Positions 1 to 8,598 are shown, counted from the first letter of the stretch. The stretch is DNA of 14,883 nucleotides from UBA1413 sp964472165 (GCA_964472165.1 CAYYJE010000072.1:1-14883), one strand, 5' to 3'. The notes: generated by a model from the sequence alone, not told the origin. Program-made: numbers and translations.

Positions 1-806
1 GTATCGCAGAGATTGTCACCGCCGCGGAAATCCTGGTGAAAAATCCGGATATCCCACATGGCCCCGTCAGGCTCTGCTTCACTCCCGACGAAGAGATCGG
101 CCGCGGCGCTGACCGCTTTGATGTACCCAAATTCGGTGCGGACTTTGCCTTCACCCTCGATGGGGGTGAAGTGGGAGAGCTGGAATTCGAAAACTTCAAT
201 GCTGCCCTGGCCTCCTTTACCATCCATGGAAAGAGCGTCCACCCGGGAACCGCCAAAGGGAAAATGACCAATGCCCTCCTGGTGGCCCACAGGATCACCG
301 GCATGCTCCCACCCCGGGAACGCCCCGAAAGTACCGAAGGGTATGAGGGTTTCTTTCACCTGGTGGAACTTTCTGGGACCGTCGCGGAAGCCCGGCAGGA
401 GTATCTCATCAGGGACCATGACCCCACAAAATTCCTGCAGAAGAAAGAACTGCTGGCCACCATCACCCGGCAGCTGAATTCCGAATATGGCTACGAGGCC
501 ATTTGCCTCCATATCCGCGACCAGTATTACAACATGAAGGAGAAAATTGAACCGGTCATGGAGGTCGTGGAGTTGGCCCGCAAGGCCATGGTCACCGCAG
601 GGGTTACCCCCAGGGTAATCCCCATCCGTGGTGGAACCGACGGCGCCCGCCTCTCCTGGATGGGCCTCCCCTGCCCCAACATTTTCACCGGGGGACATAA
701 CTTCCACGGTCCCTATGAGTTCATCCCCATTCCCTCCATGGTCAAAGCCACCGAAGTAATCCTGAATATCTGCCGCATGGCACCCACCATCACCCTCAGA
801 AGATGA
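1..806 (+). CDS. pepT: Peptidase T (tripeptide aminopeptidase, M20B), C-terminal part
   Basis: Cytoplasmic zinc aminopeptidase that removes the N-terminal residue of tripeptides. The frame is open from base 3 at the window edge, so about 267 residues are visible of a family length near 408; roughly the first 140, with the first metal ligands, lie outside. Visible family marks are PDEEIGRGADRFD (catalytic Glu and metal-ligand Glu), the TLDGGEVGELEFENFNA segment with the next Asp ligand, the dimerisation-lid motif HPGTAKGKM, the RGGTDGARLSWMG stretch and, near the end, NIFTGGHNFHGPYEF with the last His ligand. The stop codon overlaps the tilS start as ATGA (803-806), so the two are probably co-transcribed and translationally coupled. 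The identification is firm; the start cannot be seen. Confidence 0.95.
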   Translation, partial: IAEIVTAAEILVKNPDIPHGPVRLCFTPDEEIGRGADRFDVPKFGADFAFTLDGGEVGELEFENFNAALASFTIHGKSVHPGTAKGKMTNALLVAHRITGMLPPRERPESTEGYEGFFHLVELSGTVAEARQEYLIRDHDPTKFLQKKELLATITRQLNSEYGYEAICLHIRDQYYNMKEKIEPVMEVVELARKAMVTAGVTPRVIPIRGGTDGARLSWMGLPCPNIFTGGHNFHGPYEFIPIPSMVKATEVILNICRMAPTITLRR

Positions 807-2122
807 TTACAAGGTTCCGCGAATTTCTCGAAAGCCACCAGATGCTTCCCCCGGAGGGAAAAGTGCTGCTGGCAGTCAGCGGTGGCGTCGACTCCATGGT
901 GATGTGGGAACTCTTTCATGACGCCGGAATCGATTATGCCATCATCCACTGCAATTTTTCCCTCCGCGGAGAGGAATCAGACGGCGACGAACGCCTCGTC
1001 AGGGATCAGGCCGCAGAAATGGCCGCCCAGCTCTATGTCAGGAGATTCGATACACTGGACTATGCACGCATGAAAGGGATCTCCATCGAAATGGCCGCAC
1101 GCGAACTGCGCTATGCCTGGTTCGAAGAGGTACGCGCAACCGGAAGATACGACGTTGTTGCCACTGCCCACCACCAGGACGACCTCATCGAGACCTTCTT
1201 CATCAACATCCTCCGGAAAACAGGCATCAAAGGGATCACCGGCTTCCGCGAAAAATCGGGATCCCTCATCCGCCCCATGCTGTTCACCAACCGCAGGGAA
1301 ATAGAGGCATGGGCCACTTCCCGAAAGATCTCATTCCGCCATGACCACACCAACAACGACGTGGTCTTCCAGCGCAACTTCATCCGCCACGAAATCATCC
1401 CACGCCTCGAGACCCTTAACCCTGCCTTCCGCGCCAACCTGGCCGAAACCATGGCAAACCTCCGCCAGGTAGAAGATTTTTACCTGACTGAGGTGAACCG
1501 CCAAATCAGGAAAATCACCGGCAACGAAGCTCCCAATGAGGAAATATTCACCTCACAGCTCCTTAAATTGCCTCACCCCAAACAGATTCTTTTCAATTGG
1601 ATGAGCCGCTTCGGCTTTAACGCTGCCGTGGTCGAGGATGCGTGGTCCTCACTGGCCACAGAGCCGGGGAAACGCTTCTTCTCAGGAACCCACCGCTTGG
1701 TCATTGACCGTAATAAGTTGATCATCAACCCCATTACAGAAGAGAGCAGCCCACTCTTCTACATCTCAGACGATGAAAAGGAAATCACACAGCCGCTTCA
1801 CCTGCGTCTCGAACAACACCCCGCCAAAGATTTTGCAATCATCCGCGACCATTCGGTGGCCTGCCTCGACGCCCAACTGCTTGAACATCCCATGGTCATC
1901 CGGAAATGGATCCCCGGAGAGTATTTTCAACCCCTTGGAATGAAAGGATTTAAAAAAATCAGCGATTTCTTTGTCGACGAGAAACTCTCGCTTCCCGAAA
2001 AAGAGCAGACCTGGATCCTTTACAGCGGCAACAAGGTGGTATGGATCATCGGCTACCGCATCGACCACCGCTTCCGCATCACCGCGGAAACCAGCGAAGT
2101 GTTGGTGATCCGGATTATTTAG
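803..2122 (+). CDS. tilS: tRNA(Ile)-lysidine synthase TilS
   Basis: ATP-dependent enzyme that attaches lysine to C34 of the AUA-reading tRNA-Ile, making lysidine and switching the anticodon from Met to Ile decoding; essential in most bacteria. The 439 residues begin with an N-type ATP pyrophosphatase domain whose PP-loop SGGVDS sits at residues 26-31. The NFSLRGEESDGDE segment and TAHHQDDLIETFFINILR (about 121-138) follow. The C-terminal TilS domain is recognisable from WIPGEYFQPLGMKGFKKISDFF and WIIGYRIDHRF. Length and domain order are normal. The ATG lies inside the pepT stop (ATGA overlap). The 3' end overlaps the convergent histidine kinase gene by 8 bp (2115-2122), leaving no room for a terminator between them. 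Confidence 0.96.
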   Translation: MITRFREFLESHQMLPPEGKVLLAVSGGVDSMVMWELFHDAGIDYAIIHCNFSLRGEESDGDERLVRDQAAEMAAQLYVRRFDTLDYARMKGISIEMAARELRYAWFEEVRATGRYDVVATAHHQDDLIETFFINILRKTGIKGITGFREKSGSLIRPMLFTNRREIEAWATSRKISFRHDHTNNDVVFQRNFIRHEIIPRLETLNPAFRANLAETMANLRQVEDFYLTEVNRQIRKITGNEAPNEEIFTSQLLKLPHPKQILFNWMSRFGFNAAVVEDAWSSLATEPGKRFFSGTHRLVIDRNKLIINPITEESSPLFYISDDEKEITQPLHLRLEQHPAKDFAIIRDHSVACLDAQLLEHPMVIRKWIPGEYFQPLGMKGFKKISDFFVDEKLSLPEKEQTWILYSGNKVVWIIGYRIDHRFRITAETSEVLVIRII

Positions 2123-3884
2123 GGAGAGAAAACAAAAATTCCAGTCCGCCCCCTTGCCGCTTTCGTACCGATACTTCCCCCCTGAAGCTGAGAATGGCAT
2201 TTTTTACGATGGCCAACCCGAGTCCGGTACCGCCATATTTGCGGGAACGTCCTGAATCGACACGGTAGAACCGCTCAAACAACCGCTGCATATGCTCCTC
2301 CTCAACACCCAGTCCGTTATCGGAAAATGAGAAATAGTAAAATCCCCTGTCCTCATGGTAACAGGTAATGGTTACGGTAATGCCTTCCCCTCCGTAATTC
2401 ACCGAATTCTCCATCAGATTTCTGAAAATGGAAAAAAGCAGCGAATAGTTGGCATTCACCGCAACATGCTCCCCGATCTTCAGCTCAACCTGAATCTCCT
2501 TAGACTTCATGGCATCACGCAGACTTTCGGCAACCTCTCCAACGATTACCTCCACATTGACAATCTCGCGGGGATACAACTCCGACGACTCCTCAATTTT
2601 GTTTAACATGGCTATATCACTGACCAACAGGGACAGACGCTCTGTTTGCATGAATGCCTTGTTCACAAAATACCGGACCTTTTCAGGGTCAAGCTCCGGA
2701 TTGTTTAACACCGTTTCGAGATATCCCTTCACCGAGGAAATCGGTGTTTTCAATTCGTGGGCAATGTTGGAGGTAAGCTGCTGCTTCATAAGACTGCGCT
2801 TCACCATCTGCGTGTTGTCGGTGATCAGGATCTCAAAACTCATATCCTGAAAAAAAATACATTGAATAAGATAATGCCTCCCTTCACGTGAAAGGGAAAA
2901 CTCCTTCCGGGGAAATTCACTTCCACTGAAACTGTCAATTGCTTGCAGAGTCTGGTCTATAAAACCGGAGATTTCCCCGAAAGCCTCCTTTTGGAAAATA
3001 TCCCCGGCCGAAACACAGAAATCCTCTGAGATCACATTCGAATAGGTGATAAAATGGTTGTTGGACAGGATCTCCCTTTTTTCTTTTGAAAAAAAAGCGA
3101 CCCCCTCTTTCAGCACAAACAGGTGGCTGATCAGCTTTTCCTTTTCCAGGTTCAACTCCTTGCCTGTGTTACTTAACCTTTCATACAGCCGGGTTATTTC
3201 CCTGCTGATGCTTCCGAGCTCATCATTCGGGAACCTGACGTCAGGGTCGGGTTGATCACCGCGGCTCACTTTTATCACAAATAGCTTCAGTTTGGTCACC
3301 GAATCACCCAGCGTACTGGCAAAAGCCCAGAGAATCAATCCAAACACCAGAAATAAAGCAATCAGGTAGCCGATGAAAACCTGTCCTGAATTCAGAAATT
3401 CCCTGATCTCCACATTATAAACCACGGCCGACCTGATCACCAGATCTTTATACCTCCGGGCATAGTAAAAATAATCCATCCCCGTCGTTGCTGATCTCCG
3501 GATATGGTACCCATGGGTAGATTCCAGGGCTTTCAGTACTTCCGGACGCTCCAGATGGTTCTCCATCCCGATATAACCGGCCACACTGTTGTCGTACAGG
3601 ACGTCCCCCTGCCGCGATATAACGGTGATGCGAACTTCTTCGGGGGGTATGACCGTTTTCAAAGTGTCAAGATACTGGTATCCCTGCTGACCAGACAGAT
3701 TGCACCGGTCAATCATCCTGCCGGTAATCACGGCATATTCGTCAAGCCGGGTTTCAAGCCGGCTGATGTTGTACTGCTTTTCCCTGTGTTCCTGGAAAAT
3801 CAGGATGGAAACGGTGAAAACCGCAAACAGGGTAAAATAAAAGGTAAATAACTTGGACCGGATGGTTCTTCTTCTGGAAATCAT
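2115..3884 (-). CDS. PhoR-like membrane sensor histidine kinase
   Basis: Inner-membrane sensor kinase, partner of the regulator 16 bp upstream. In 589 residues: transmembrane segment 1 (about 12-30), a periplasmic domain of about 135 residues with VLYDNSVAGYIGMENHLERP, similar to the PDC/PAS-like sensor domain of PhoR proteins, transmembrane segment 2 (about 168-190), a HAMP-like linker (191-245), a degenerate PAS-like region (about 250-355), HisKA with the phospho-acceptor in SNIAHELKTP (H376), then HATPase_c with N box NLMENSVNYG (N493), G1 SDNGLGV (D522), F box FERFYRVD and G2 GGTGLGLAIVKNA (551-563). All catalytic boxes are intact. The sensor architecture, the neighbouring porin and the PHO-box-like promoters favour phosphate sensing through a PhoR role. 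That is inference; another cell-envelope signal is possible. Its 3' end overlaps convergent tilS. Confidence 0.9.
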   Translation of the reverse strand: MISRRRTIRSKLFTFYFTLFAVFTVSILIFQEHREKQYNISRLETRLDEYAVITGRMIDRCNLSGQQGYQYLDTLKTVIPPEEVRITVISRQGDVLYDNSVAGYIGMENHLERPEVLKALESTHGYHIRRSATTGMDYFYYARRYKDLVIRSAVVYNVEIREFLNSGQVFIGYLIALFLVFGLILWAFASTLGDSVTKLKLFVIKVSRGDQPDPDVRFPNDELGSISREITRLYERLSNTGKELNLEKEKLISHLFVLKEGVAFFSKEKREILSNNHFITYSNVISEDFCVSAGDIFQKEAFGEISGFIDQTLQAIDSFSGSEFPRKEFSLSREGRHYLIQCIFFQDMSFEILITDNTQMVKRSLMKQQLTSNIAHELKTPISSVKGYLETVLNNPELDPEKVRYFVNKAFMQTERLSLLVSDIAMLNKIEESSELYPREIVNVEVIVGEVAESLRDAMKSKEIQVELKIGEHVAVNANYSLLFSIFRNLMENSVNYGGEGITVTITCYHEDRGFYYFSFSDNGLGVEEEHMQRLFERFYRVDSGRSRKYGGTGLGLAIVKNAILSFRGEVSVRKRQGGGLEFLFSLPK

Positions 3885-3900
3885 ACGCTACCGGATCGTT

Positions 3901-4587
3901 TCACATTTCAAAAAAGTAACCGTAACCTGCCTTATTGCGGATGTAATCGCTATATATGCCCATCTTTTTCCGTAAACGGGCAATATTCACATCCACAGTC
4001 CGGTCGGTGACAATCACATCGTTCTCCCATATACGGCTTAATATCTCTTCCCGCGAAAAGATCCTTCCGGGATACTTCAGCAGCAGGTAAAAAATTTCAT
4101 ACTCCTTTCGTGTCAGGTCGACTTTTTCTTCCCCAATGACCAGCCTTTTGGAGACATGATCGATCACCAGGCCTCCCAATTGCTGCATGACCAAATCTTC
4201 ATCCACTTCTTTTTTCCCAGTTCTCTTCAGCACACTTTTTACCCTGGCCTGTAATTCCCTCACAGAAAAAGGTTTGGAAATATAATCATCAGCACCGATG
4301 TTAAAGCCCGTAAGCAAATCGTTCTCGGAGTTCCGGGCTGTCAGAAATATGATGGGGGTATCCAGTTCCTGTTCCTTCCTGAACTTCTGTGCAAGCGCAA
4401 ATCCCGACATTTTCCCCATCATGACATCGAGCAAAAAAAGATCATACGAAGACAGCTCTTTTTTCAGCGCTTCCTCCCCGGAGTGCACCACATCGACCAG
4501 ATGACCATCGCTTTCAAGGTTGAACTGGAGAATTTCGCAAAGATCTTCCTCATCTTCTGCGATCAGAATCCTGTACTTTTCACTCAT
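3901..4587 (-). CDS. PhoB-like OmpR/PhoB-family response regulator
   Basis: DNA-binding transcription regulator of a two-component system, 228 residues. The receiver domain (1-120) has the acidic pair E11/D12, phospho-acceptor D54 in FLLDVMM, T83 in FLTARN and K105 in ISKPF. The C-terminal winged helix (about 132-228) has the recognition helix around DRTVDVNIARLRKKMG (195-210) and ends with the typical GYGYFFEM wing. It is transcribed first, followed after 16 bp by the kinase, so the two form an operon. It is divergent from the porin across a 206-bp region that holds an 11-bp-spaced repeat array of the kind PhoB proteins bind; that array lies about 140 bp upstream of this start. Members of this subfamily bind head-to-tail direct repeats, which suits the array. 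The target assignment is inference. Confidence 0.92.
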   Translation of the reverse strand: MSEKYRILIAEDEEDLCEILQFNLESDGHLVDVVHSGEEALKKELSSYDLFLLDVMMGKMSGFALAQKFRKEQELDTPIIFLTARNSENDLLTGFNIGADDYISKPFSVRELQARVKSVLKRTGKKEVDEDLVMQQLGGLVIDHVSKRLVIGEEKVDLTRKEYEIFYLLLKYPGRIFSREEILSRIWENDVIVTDRTVDVNIARLRKKMGIYSDYIRNKAGYGYFFEM

Positions 4588-4725
4588 GGTACTGTTTTTA
4601 CAAATAAGTCACCTTACCCGCATTGCGTTTATACGCTAAAACTCCCGGGGGCAGTTCCAACGGAGAATACGATCATCGGAATCCAAAGACTCAGAACGGT
4701 TGAAACCACAAACTTAGGATACTCC
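4588..4725. other. Divergent intergenic region, regulator side
   Basis: Part of the 206-bp gap between the minus-strand regulator and the plus-strand porin. I see no small gene in it. A short imperfect hairpin is built from GCGT and ACGC around 4626-4637, and no convincing -7 box faces the regulator. The repeat array at 4726-4754 lies just beyond this stretch and could serve both directions. Confidence 0.4.
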
Positions 4726-4770
4726 CGTTACACTTTTGTTACATCAATGTTACGATTTTTTTTTACTTTG
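4726..4770 (+). promoter_or_regulatory. PHO-box-like 11-bp repeat array and -7 box before the porin
   Basis: Three units read CGTTACA (4726-4732), TGTTACA (4737-4743) and TGTTACG (4748-4754), spaced exactly 11 bp apart with 4-bp spacers. A -7-like box TTACTTTG (4763-4770; Bacteroidota consensus TAnnTTTG, one mismatch) follows after 8 bp, and the porin ATG comes 23 bp after that. An 11-bp direct repeat of a 7-bp core occupying the -35 zone is how PhoB-type activators bind. There is no well-placed -33 TTTG, which is consistent with activator dependence. Confidence 0.7.
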
Positions 4771-4793
4771 CGTCCGAAAAATTGCTTTCGGGA

Positions 4794-5798
4794 ATGAAAT
4801 ATACCCTTACCCTGATCCTATTCCTTTTCAGCTGCGCCCAGCATCTCCTGGAGGCGCAGGAAACCTCACCGTTCCAGCCTTCCGGGAAAGTATCGGGAGT
4901 CATCTACTCCAATTTTCACCACGGCCTCACCAGCTCTTCCGGATCAGATGCCGCTTTTGAAATTACCAGGGCATATCTCGACTATACTTACAAAATGACA
5001 GAGGAGATCAGCGGACGCATCACCCTCGACATTGGCAGTCCCGACGACATTTCCCCTTTCTCCAAGCTTCGCCGCTACGCTTATTTCAAATTTGCCTACG
5101 CATCCTGGGAAAAGGAAAAACTGGAAGTGCAGTTCGGTCTGATTGGCACCCTCCATTACAAGCTCCAGGAACAACTCTGGGAAAGACGCTATCTGCGGAA
5201 AGCCTTCGCCGATGAATTCAAAATAGGCCCTTCAGCCGACCTGGGGGTTCAGGCCATCTACCGCTTCACCCCCCTGGTGACTGCCGACTTAACCATGATG
5301 AACGGAGAAGGTTTCACCCGCCTGCAAATGGACGACTCCTTCAAATACGGACTGGGGGTGACCCTCGGAAAACAGGAGCGCTGGATCAACCGCGTATACG
5401 CCGATTATATGAAAAACGGGGAAGCCCAGGTGAGCTGGGCCGCCGTCTCTTCGGTCACTCTCCGTAAAAAGATCAGCCTCACCCTGGAGTACAATTGCCA
5501 GCACAATTATGCCCTCACCCGCGACCACCATCTCTTCGGATGGTCGGCCTACGGCAAATACCACATCGGCAACCGGTACCAGCTCTTCGCCCGGTACGAC
5601 CAGCTCCGTTCCAACACGCTGGACGGAGAAGTCAATCCCTGGCATCTCGCCGAGGATGGCTCCGCACTGATCGGCGGGCTCCAGTATTCCCCCGTGAAAC
5701 CCCTCAAAATCGCCCTGAGCTACCAGGACTGGGTCCCCTGGGCGGCCAACCTCGACTCCCGCGCATTCATTTATCTGAACATGGAAATCAGGCTCTGA
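4794..5798 (+). CDS. Outer-membrane porin, OprO/OprP-like family
   Basis: Predicted outer-membrane beta-barrel of 334 residues. It starts with a signal peptide (KYTLTLILFLFSC, probable cleavage after LLEAQ near residue 22) and continues as alternating amphipathic strands ending in NMEIRL, a plausible barrel-assembly signal. Segments such as FEITRAYLDYTYK, GRITLDIGSPDD, VQFGLIGTLHYKLQEQLWERRY and IGPSADLGVQAIYRF resemble Bacteroidota members of the phosphate-selective porin O/P family as I know them. I chose the ATG at 4794, because an in-frame TTG at 4782 would add four residues before an otherwise normal signal peptide. C14 sits in LFSC, a poor lipobox, so a lipoprotein is unlikely. It is followed after one base by the beta-helix lipoprotein. 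Substrate selectivity for phosphate is inferred from family and promoter, not shown. Confidence 0.8.
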   Translation: MKYTLTLILFLFSCAQHLLEAQETSPFQPSGKVSGVIYSNFHHGLTSSSGSDAAFEITRAYLDYTYKMTEEISGRITLDIGSPDDISPFSKLRRYAYFKFAYASWEKEKLEVQFGLIGTLHYKLQEQLWERRYLRKAFADEFKIGPSADLGVQAIYRFTPLVTADLTMMNGEGFTRLQMDDSFKYGLGVTLGKQERWINRVYADYMKNGEAQVSWAAVSSVTLRKKISLTLEYNCQHNYALTRDHHLFGWSAYGKYHIGNRYQLFARYDQLRSNTLDGEVNPWHLAEDGSALIGGLQYSPVKPLKIALSYQDWVPWAANLDSRAFIYLNMEIRL

Positions 5799-5799
5799 C

Positions 5800-7125
5800 A
5801 TGAAGATCTCCGATTACATACTGCTTATTGCGACCGTTGTCGTCCTGGCAATGTCCTCCTGCAGGAAAAGCGATTTTTTCGCAGAAGAGGGAAAACCCAC
5901 CTTCAGGGATTTGGGGGAAGGTACCGGAACGGTCACCTGGGCAAAAGGCAGGGACATCCTGATCGAGGGACTGGTCTTCGTTAACGACGGACAGGTACTC
6001 ACCATTGAACCGGGGGCGGTGATCCGCTTCAGGGAGGGCCAGGGCGAAAATGCATCGGCTCTGGTAGTCGCCCGCGGAGGCCGGATCATCGCCCGCGGAA
6101 CCCCCACGGAACCGATTATCTTCACCGCTGAAAAAGACGACTTACAGGAAGCCGTCGCCCCTGGCAGTAAAGGCCTCTGGGGAGGGATCATCCTCCTGGG
6201 CAACGCCCCCGTCAATACCCCCGGAAATGAGAGCTATATCGAAGGAATTCCCCCCGCAGAACCCCGGGCTTATTTCGGAGGAAACAACCCAGGAAGTAAC
6301 TCGGGAGTCCTCAAATACGTCTCGATCCGGCACGGAGGAACCAACATCGGCGACGGAAACGAAATCAACGGCCTCACCCTGGGAGGGGTAGGTAACGGTA
6401 CTGAAATCGACTACGTGGAAATTTTCAGCACCAGTGACGACGGCGTGGAAATCTTCGGGGGCACCGTGAATCTCCGCCATACGACCGTATGGGGGTGCGG
6501 CGACGACACCTTCGACATCGACATGGGATGGTCGGGAGCCGGACAGTTCTGGCTCGGCGTGCAGACTGACTTTACCGGGAATAACCTCCTTGAAATCTCG
6601 GGAGGCACCACTCCCGGAAGCAATCTATTCCCCCAACCCGCGATTTTCAACGCCACCCTCATCGGCAACGGAACCAAAGGAGCCGGATATTGCGCCGATT
6701 TCAGCCGCAATGCAGGAGGACATATCGCCAATTCCCTCTTCCTGAACAAACTTAACGGCATCGCCCTCGAAGCCATAAGCAACGCCAACGACTCCTTCAG
6801 CCAATGGACCAGCAACCACCTCTCCGTTACTCACAACCTGTTCCACCAGGTGTCGACCACCACCCCGGGCTCCCAGTTTACCCTCTCCGGTTTTTATACT
6901 CCCGCGGAACTCCTGCAATGGAGCTCCTCCTTTTCTTCTTCAGGGAACCTCATCGCCGATCCCCTGATTGATCCCGGAAATTTCCGTTTCAAACCAGCCG
7001 TAAAGATCAGGGGAACCCTCACCCCCCTGTCCCACCCCTGGTTCCAGCTAGTTGAATTCAAGGGAGCCTTTGGCGAAAGCGACTGGATCAGTGGCTGGAC
7101 CAAACTCTCCTCCCTGGCGAAGTAA
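5800..7125 (+). CDS. Right-handed beta-helix outer-membrane lipoprotein
   Basis: Predicted lipoprotein of 441 residues. The signal peptide ends in VLAMSSC, with C21 the likely lipidated residue, followed by RKSD. The rest reads as stacked short strands: LTIEPGAVIRF (67-77), ARGGRIIARGTPTEPIIFTA (91-110), WGGIILLGNAPVN (127-139), GVLKYVSIRHGG, NGLTLGGVGNGTEIDYVEIF, then two acidic clusters, SDDGVEIFGG (212-221) and GDDTFDIDMGWSG (234-246). The C-terminus carries a GAFGESDWISGWTKL motif (422-436). It is a clear paralogue of the T9SS-sorted protein at 9755-11541. It starts one base after the porin stop, so it is co-expressed and probably acts at the mouth or surface of the porin. No enzymatic activity can be assigned; the acidic clusters could bind metal. 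Confidence 0.85.
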   Translation: MKISDYILLIATVVVLAMSSCRKSDFFAEEGKPTFRDLGEGTGTVTWAKGRDILIEGLVFVNDGQVLTIEPGAVIRFREGQGENASALVVARGGRIIARGTPTEPIIFTAEKDDLQEAVAPGSKGLWGGIILLGNAPVNTPGNESYIEGIPPAEPRAYFGGNNPGSNSGVLKYVSIRHGGTNIGDGNEINGLTLGGVGNGTEIDYVEIFSTSDDGVEIFGGTVNLRHTTVWGCGDDTFDIDMGWSGAGQFWLGVQTDFTGNNLLEISGGTTPGSNLFPQPAIFNATLIGNGTKGAGYCADFSRNAGGHIANSLFLNKLNGIALEAISNANDSFSQWTSNHLSVTHNLFHQVSTTTPGSQFTLSGFYTPAELLQWSSSFSSSGNLIADPLIDPGNFRFKPAVKIRGTLTPLSHPWFQLVEFKGAFGESDWISGWTKLSSLAK

Positions 7126-7152
7126 ACTAATGGCAGAAGATAATCTGATAAT

Positions 7153-8538
7153 TTATGGTTGCCTGCTATTAAACAAATCCATACACGTTTTTGTCATGGC
7201 CGTGACGCCGCTTTGATACGACAGACTGAAATCAGGAAAAAATTCCGGACTATGAAGCATGGGCAGAATTTTTCCTTCCCGGCTGCTTTTTTTATACGCA
7301 TCCCTGCTGACGGCTCCCAGCCAGAAAAGGGAAACCGGAATTTTTTCTTCCGTTTTCCCGTATCTCCCAAAATCTTCGCTTATAGTCGTGGGAGCAACCA
7401 GCTCTAAATTTTCTTTGCCCATCATACTTTGCATGGAAGACACCCCCTGCGCTACCAGGTCAGGATCGTTGTACAATGGAGGCGTCTGGTTTTCGCCAAA
7501 TACCATATCGGGCATTTTGTCCGCGGGAAGACCTGATGAAAGGGCGATTCCGTTTGTGAGGGTGGCCAGTGATTTCATAATCTGCTGATGAACCTCTTCA
7601 CTGAAATAACGGATGGTCAACTGCAGGTTTACCTTGTCGGGAATGATATTGTTTTTGGTCCCGCCATGCACCGAACCTACAGTGATCACAGCCGGTTCAA
7701 GCGGATTGATGGTACGGCTGACGATGGTCTGGATACCCATGATGGTTTCCGCTGCAATGACCACGGGATCGATTGATTTGTGGGGTGTTGCACCATGCCC
7801 ACCGATGCCGTGAATGGTGATACCGGCCGAGGTCGAACCTGCGAATGCCGGACCGGGAATGTATCCGATGACTCCGGCAGGAAGAGTAGGGCTTACATGA
7901 TAACACAATGCCATATCCGGAACCGGAAACCGTTTAAACAAACCATCGTCGATCATCGCCCTGGCACCTTTTCCGGTTTCTTCAGCCGGTTGCGCCACAG
8001 CAAGAATCGTCCCCTTCCAGGTATTACGCAAGTTAACCATGGTTCTCAGAACCCCCAGCCAGACAGTCATATGCATATCATGCCCGCAGGCATGCATGAC
8101 GGGAAAACTCTCACCCTGCTCATTTTCCATCACCTTCCGGCTGGCAAATTCAAGTCCGGTCGTCTCTGTAACGGGAAGCGCATCCATATCGGTACGAAGC
8201 ATCAATACCGGACCTTCCCCATTTCTGAATACACCAACCACTCCGAATCCCCCTACTCCCGGGGTCACTTCAAATCCAAGTCCCCTGAGTTCGGTAGCCA
8301 TTCTGGCTGAGGTTTCACGCTCCATCCCCGAAAGCTCCGGATTTTGGTGAAGCCATTTGTACAACTCCCGCGATTTTTCCTCCGTTTTTTGCACCTCTTC
8401 CCTGATCCTGTCGTTCAGTTGTTCGCGATCAGGCTGTGAATTTGCCGTGCGCACAGTTCCCGACAAGATTAAAACAATCATTAACCGCAGGACAATGTAA
8501 TCAGGAGTACCCCATGTTCTTCTTAATCCGTATGACAT
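7153..8538 (-). CDS. Exported M20D-family amidohydrolase (aminoacylase/IAA-amino-acid hydrolase-like)
   Basis: Binuclear metallo-amidohydrolase that cleaves N-acyl amino acids or related amides. In 461 residues the M20D signatures are LHQNPELS (63-70), RTDMDALPV (115-123), HACGHDMH (149-156; C151 and H153 are ligands), AQPAEE (182-187; E186 catalytic, E187 ligand), CYHV (H214), the dimerisation-lid motif HGIGGHGATPH, and LHSPEFFPDF (H429, last ligand). All ligands are present. A hydrophobic segment at about 15-28 followed by ANSQ suggests a signal peptide, so it probably works in the periplasm. The start is the ATG at 8538; an internal Met at residue 20 would cut the signal peptide. It converges on the beta-helix lipoprotein with 27 bp between stops. 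The natural substrate is unknown. Confidence 0.92.
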   Translation of the reverse strand: MSYGLRRTWGTPDYIVLRLMIVLILSGTVRTANSQPDREQLNDRIREEVQKTEEKSRELYKWLHQNPELSGMERETSARMATELRGLGFEVTPGVGGFGVVGVFRNGEGPVLMLRTDMDALPVTETTGLEFASRKVMENEQGESFPVMHACGHDMHMTVWLGVLRTMVNLRNTWKGTILAVAQPAEETGKGARAMIDDGLFKRFPVPDMALCYHVSPTLPAGVIGYIPGPAFAGSTSAGITIHGIGGHGATPHKSIDPVVIAAETIMGIQTIVSRTINPLEPAVITVGSVHGGTKNNIIPDKVNLQLTIRYFSEEVHQQIMKSLATLTNGIALSSGLPADKMPDMVFGENQTPPLYNDPDLVAQGVSSMQSMMGKENLELVAPTTISEDFGRYGKTEEKIPVSLFWLGAVSRDAYKKSSREGKILPMLHSPEFFPDFSLSYQSGVTAMTKTCMDLFNSRQP

Positions 8539-8567
8539 ATTTTGTTTTTCATTAATCGTTCATAGCC

Positions 8568-8575
8568 TAAAAGTA
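8568..8575 (-). promoter_or_regulatory. Possible -7 box of the M20D gene
   Basis: On the minus strand TACTTTTA matches TAnnTTTG in seven of eight positions and lies 29 bp before the ATG. A TTG about 22 bp upstream, at the end of the preceding terminator's U-tract, could be the -33 element. There is no TGTWACA array here. This is a weak call on pattern alone. Confidence 0.3.
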
Positions 8576-8598
8576 TAAAATCCGGTGAGATATGAAGC

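Noticed and set aside
4782..4793. TTG start four codons before the porin ATG
   Set aside because: It would prepend LSG residues to a complete signal peptide and lies only 11 bp after the -7 box. The ATG at 4794 fits the spacing seen at the other two promoters.
7153..8538. Inclusion of the M20D amidohydrolase in the same regulon
   Set aside because: No TGTWACA units lie upstream of it and its candidate promoter is of the ordinary type, so it may simply sit within the cluster.
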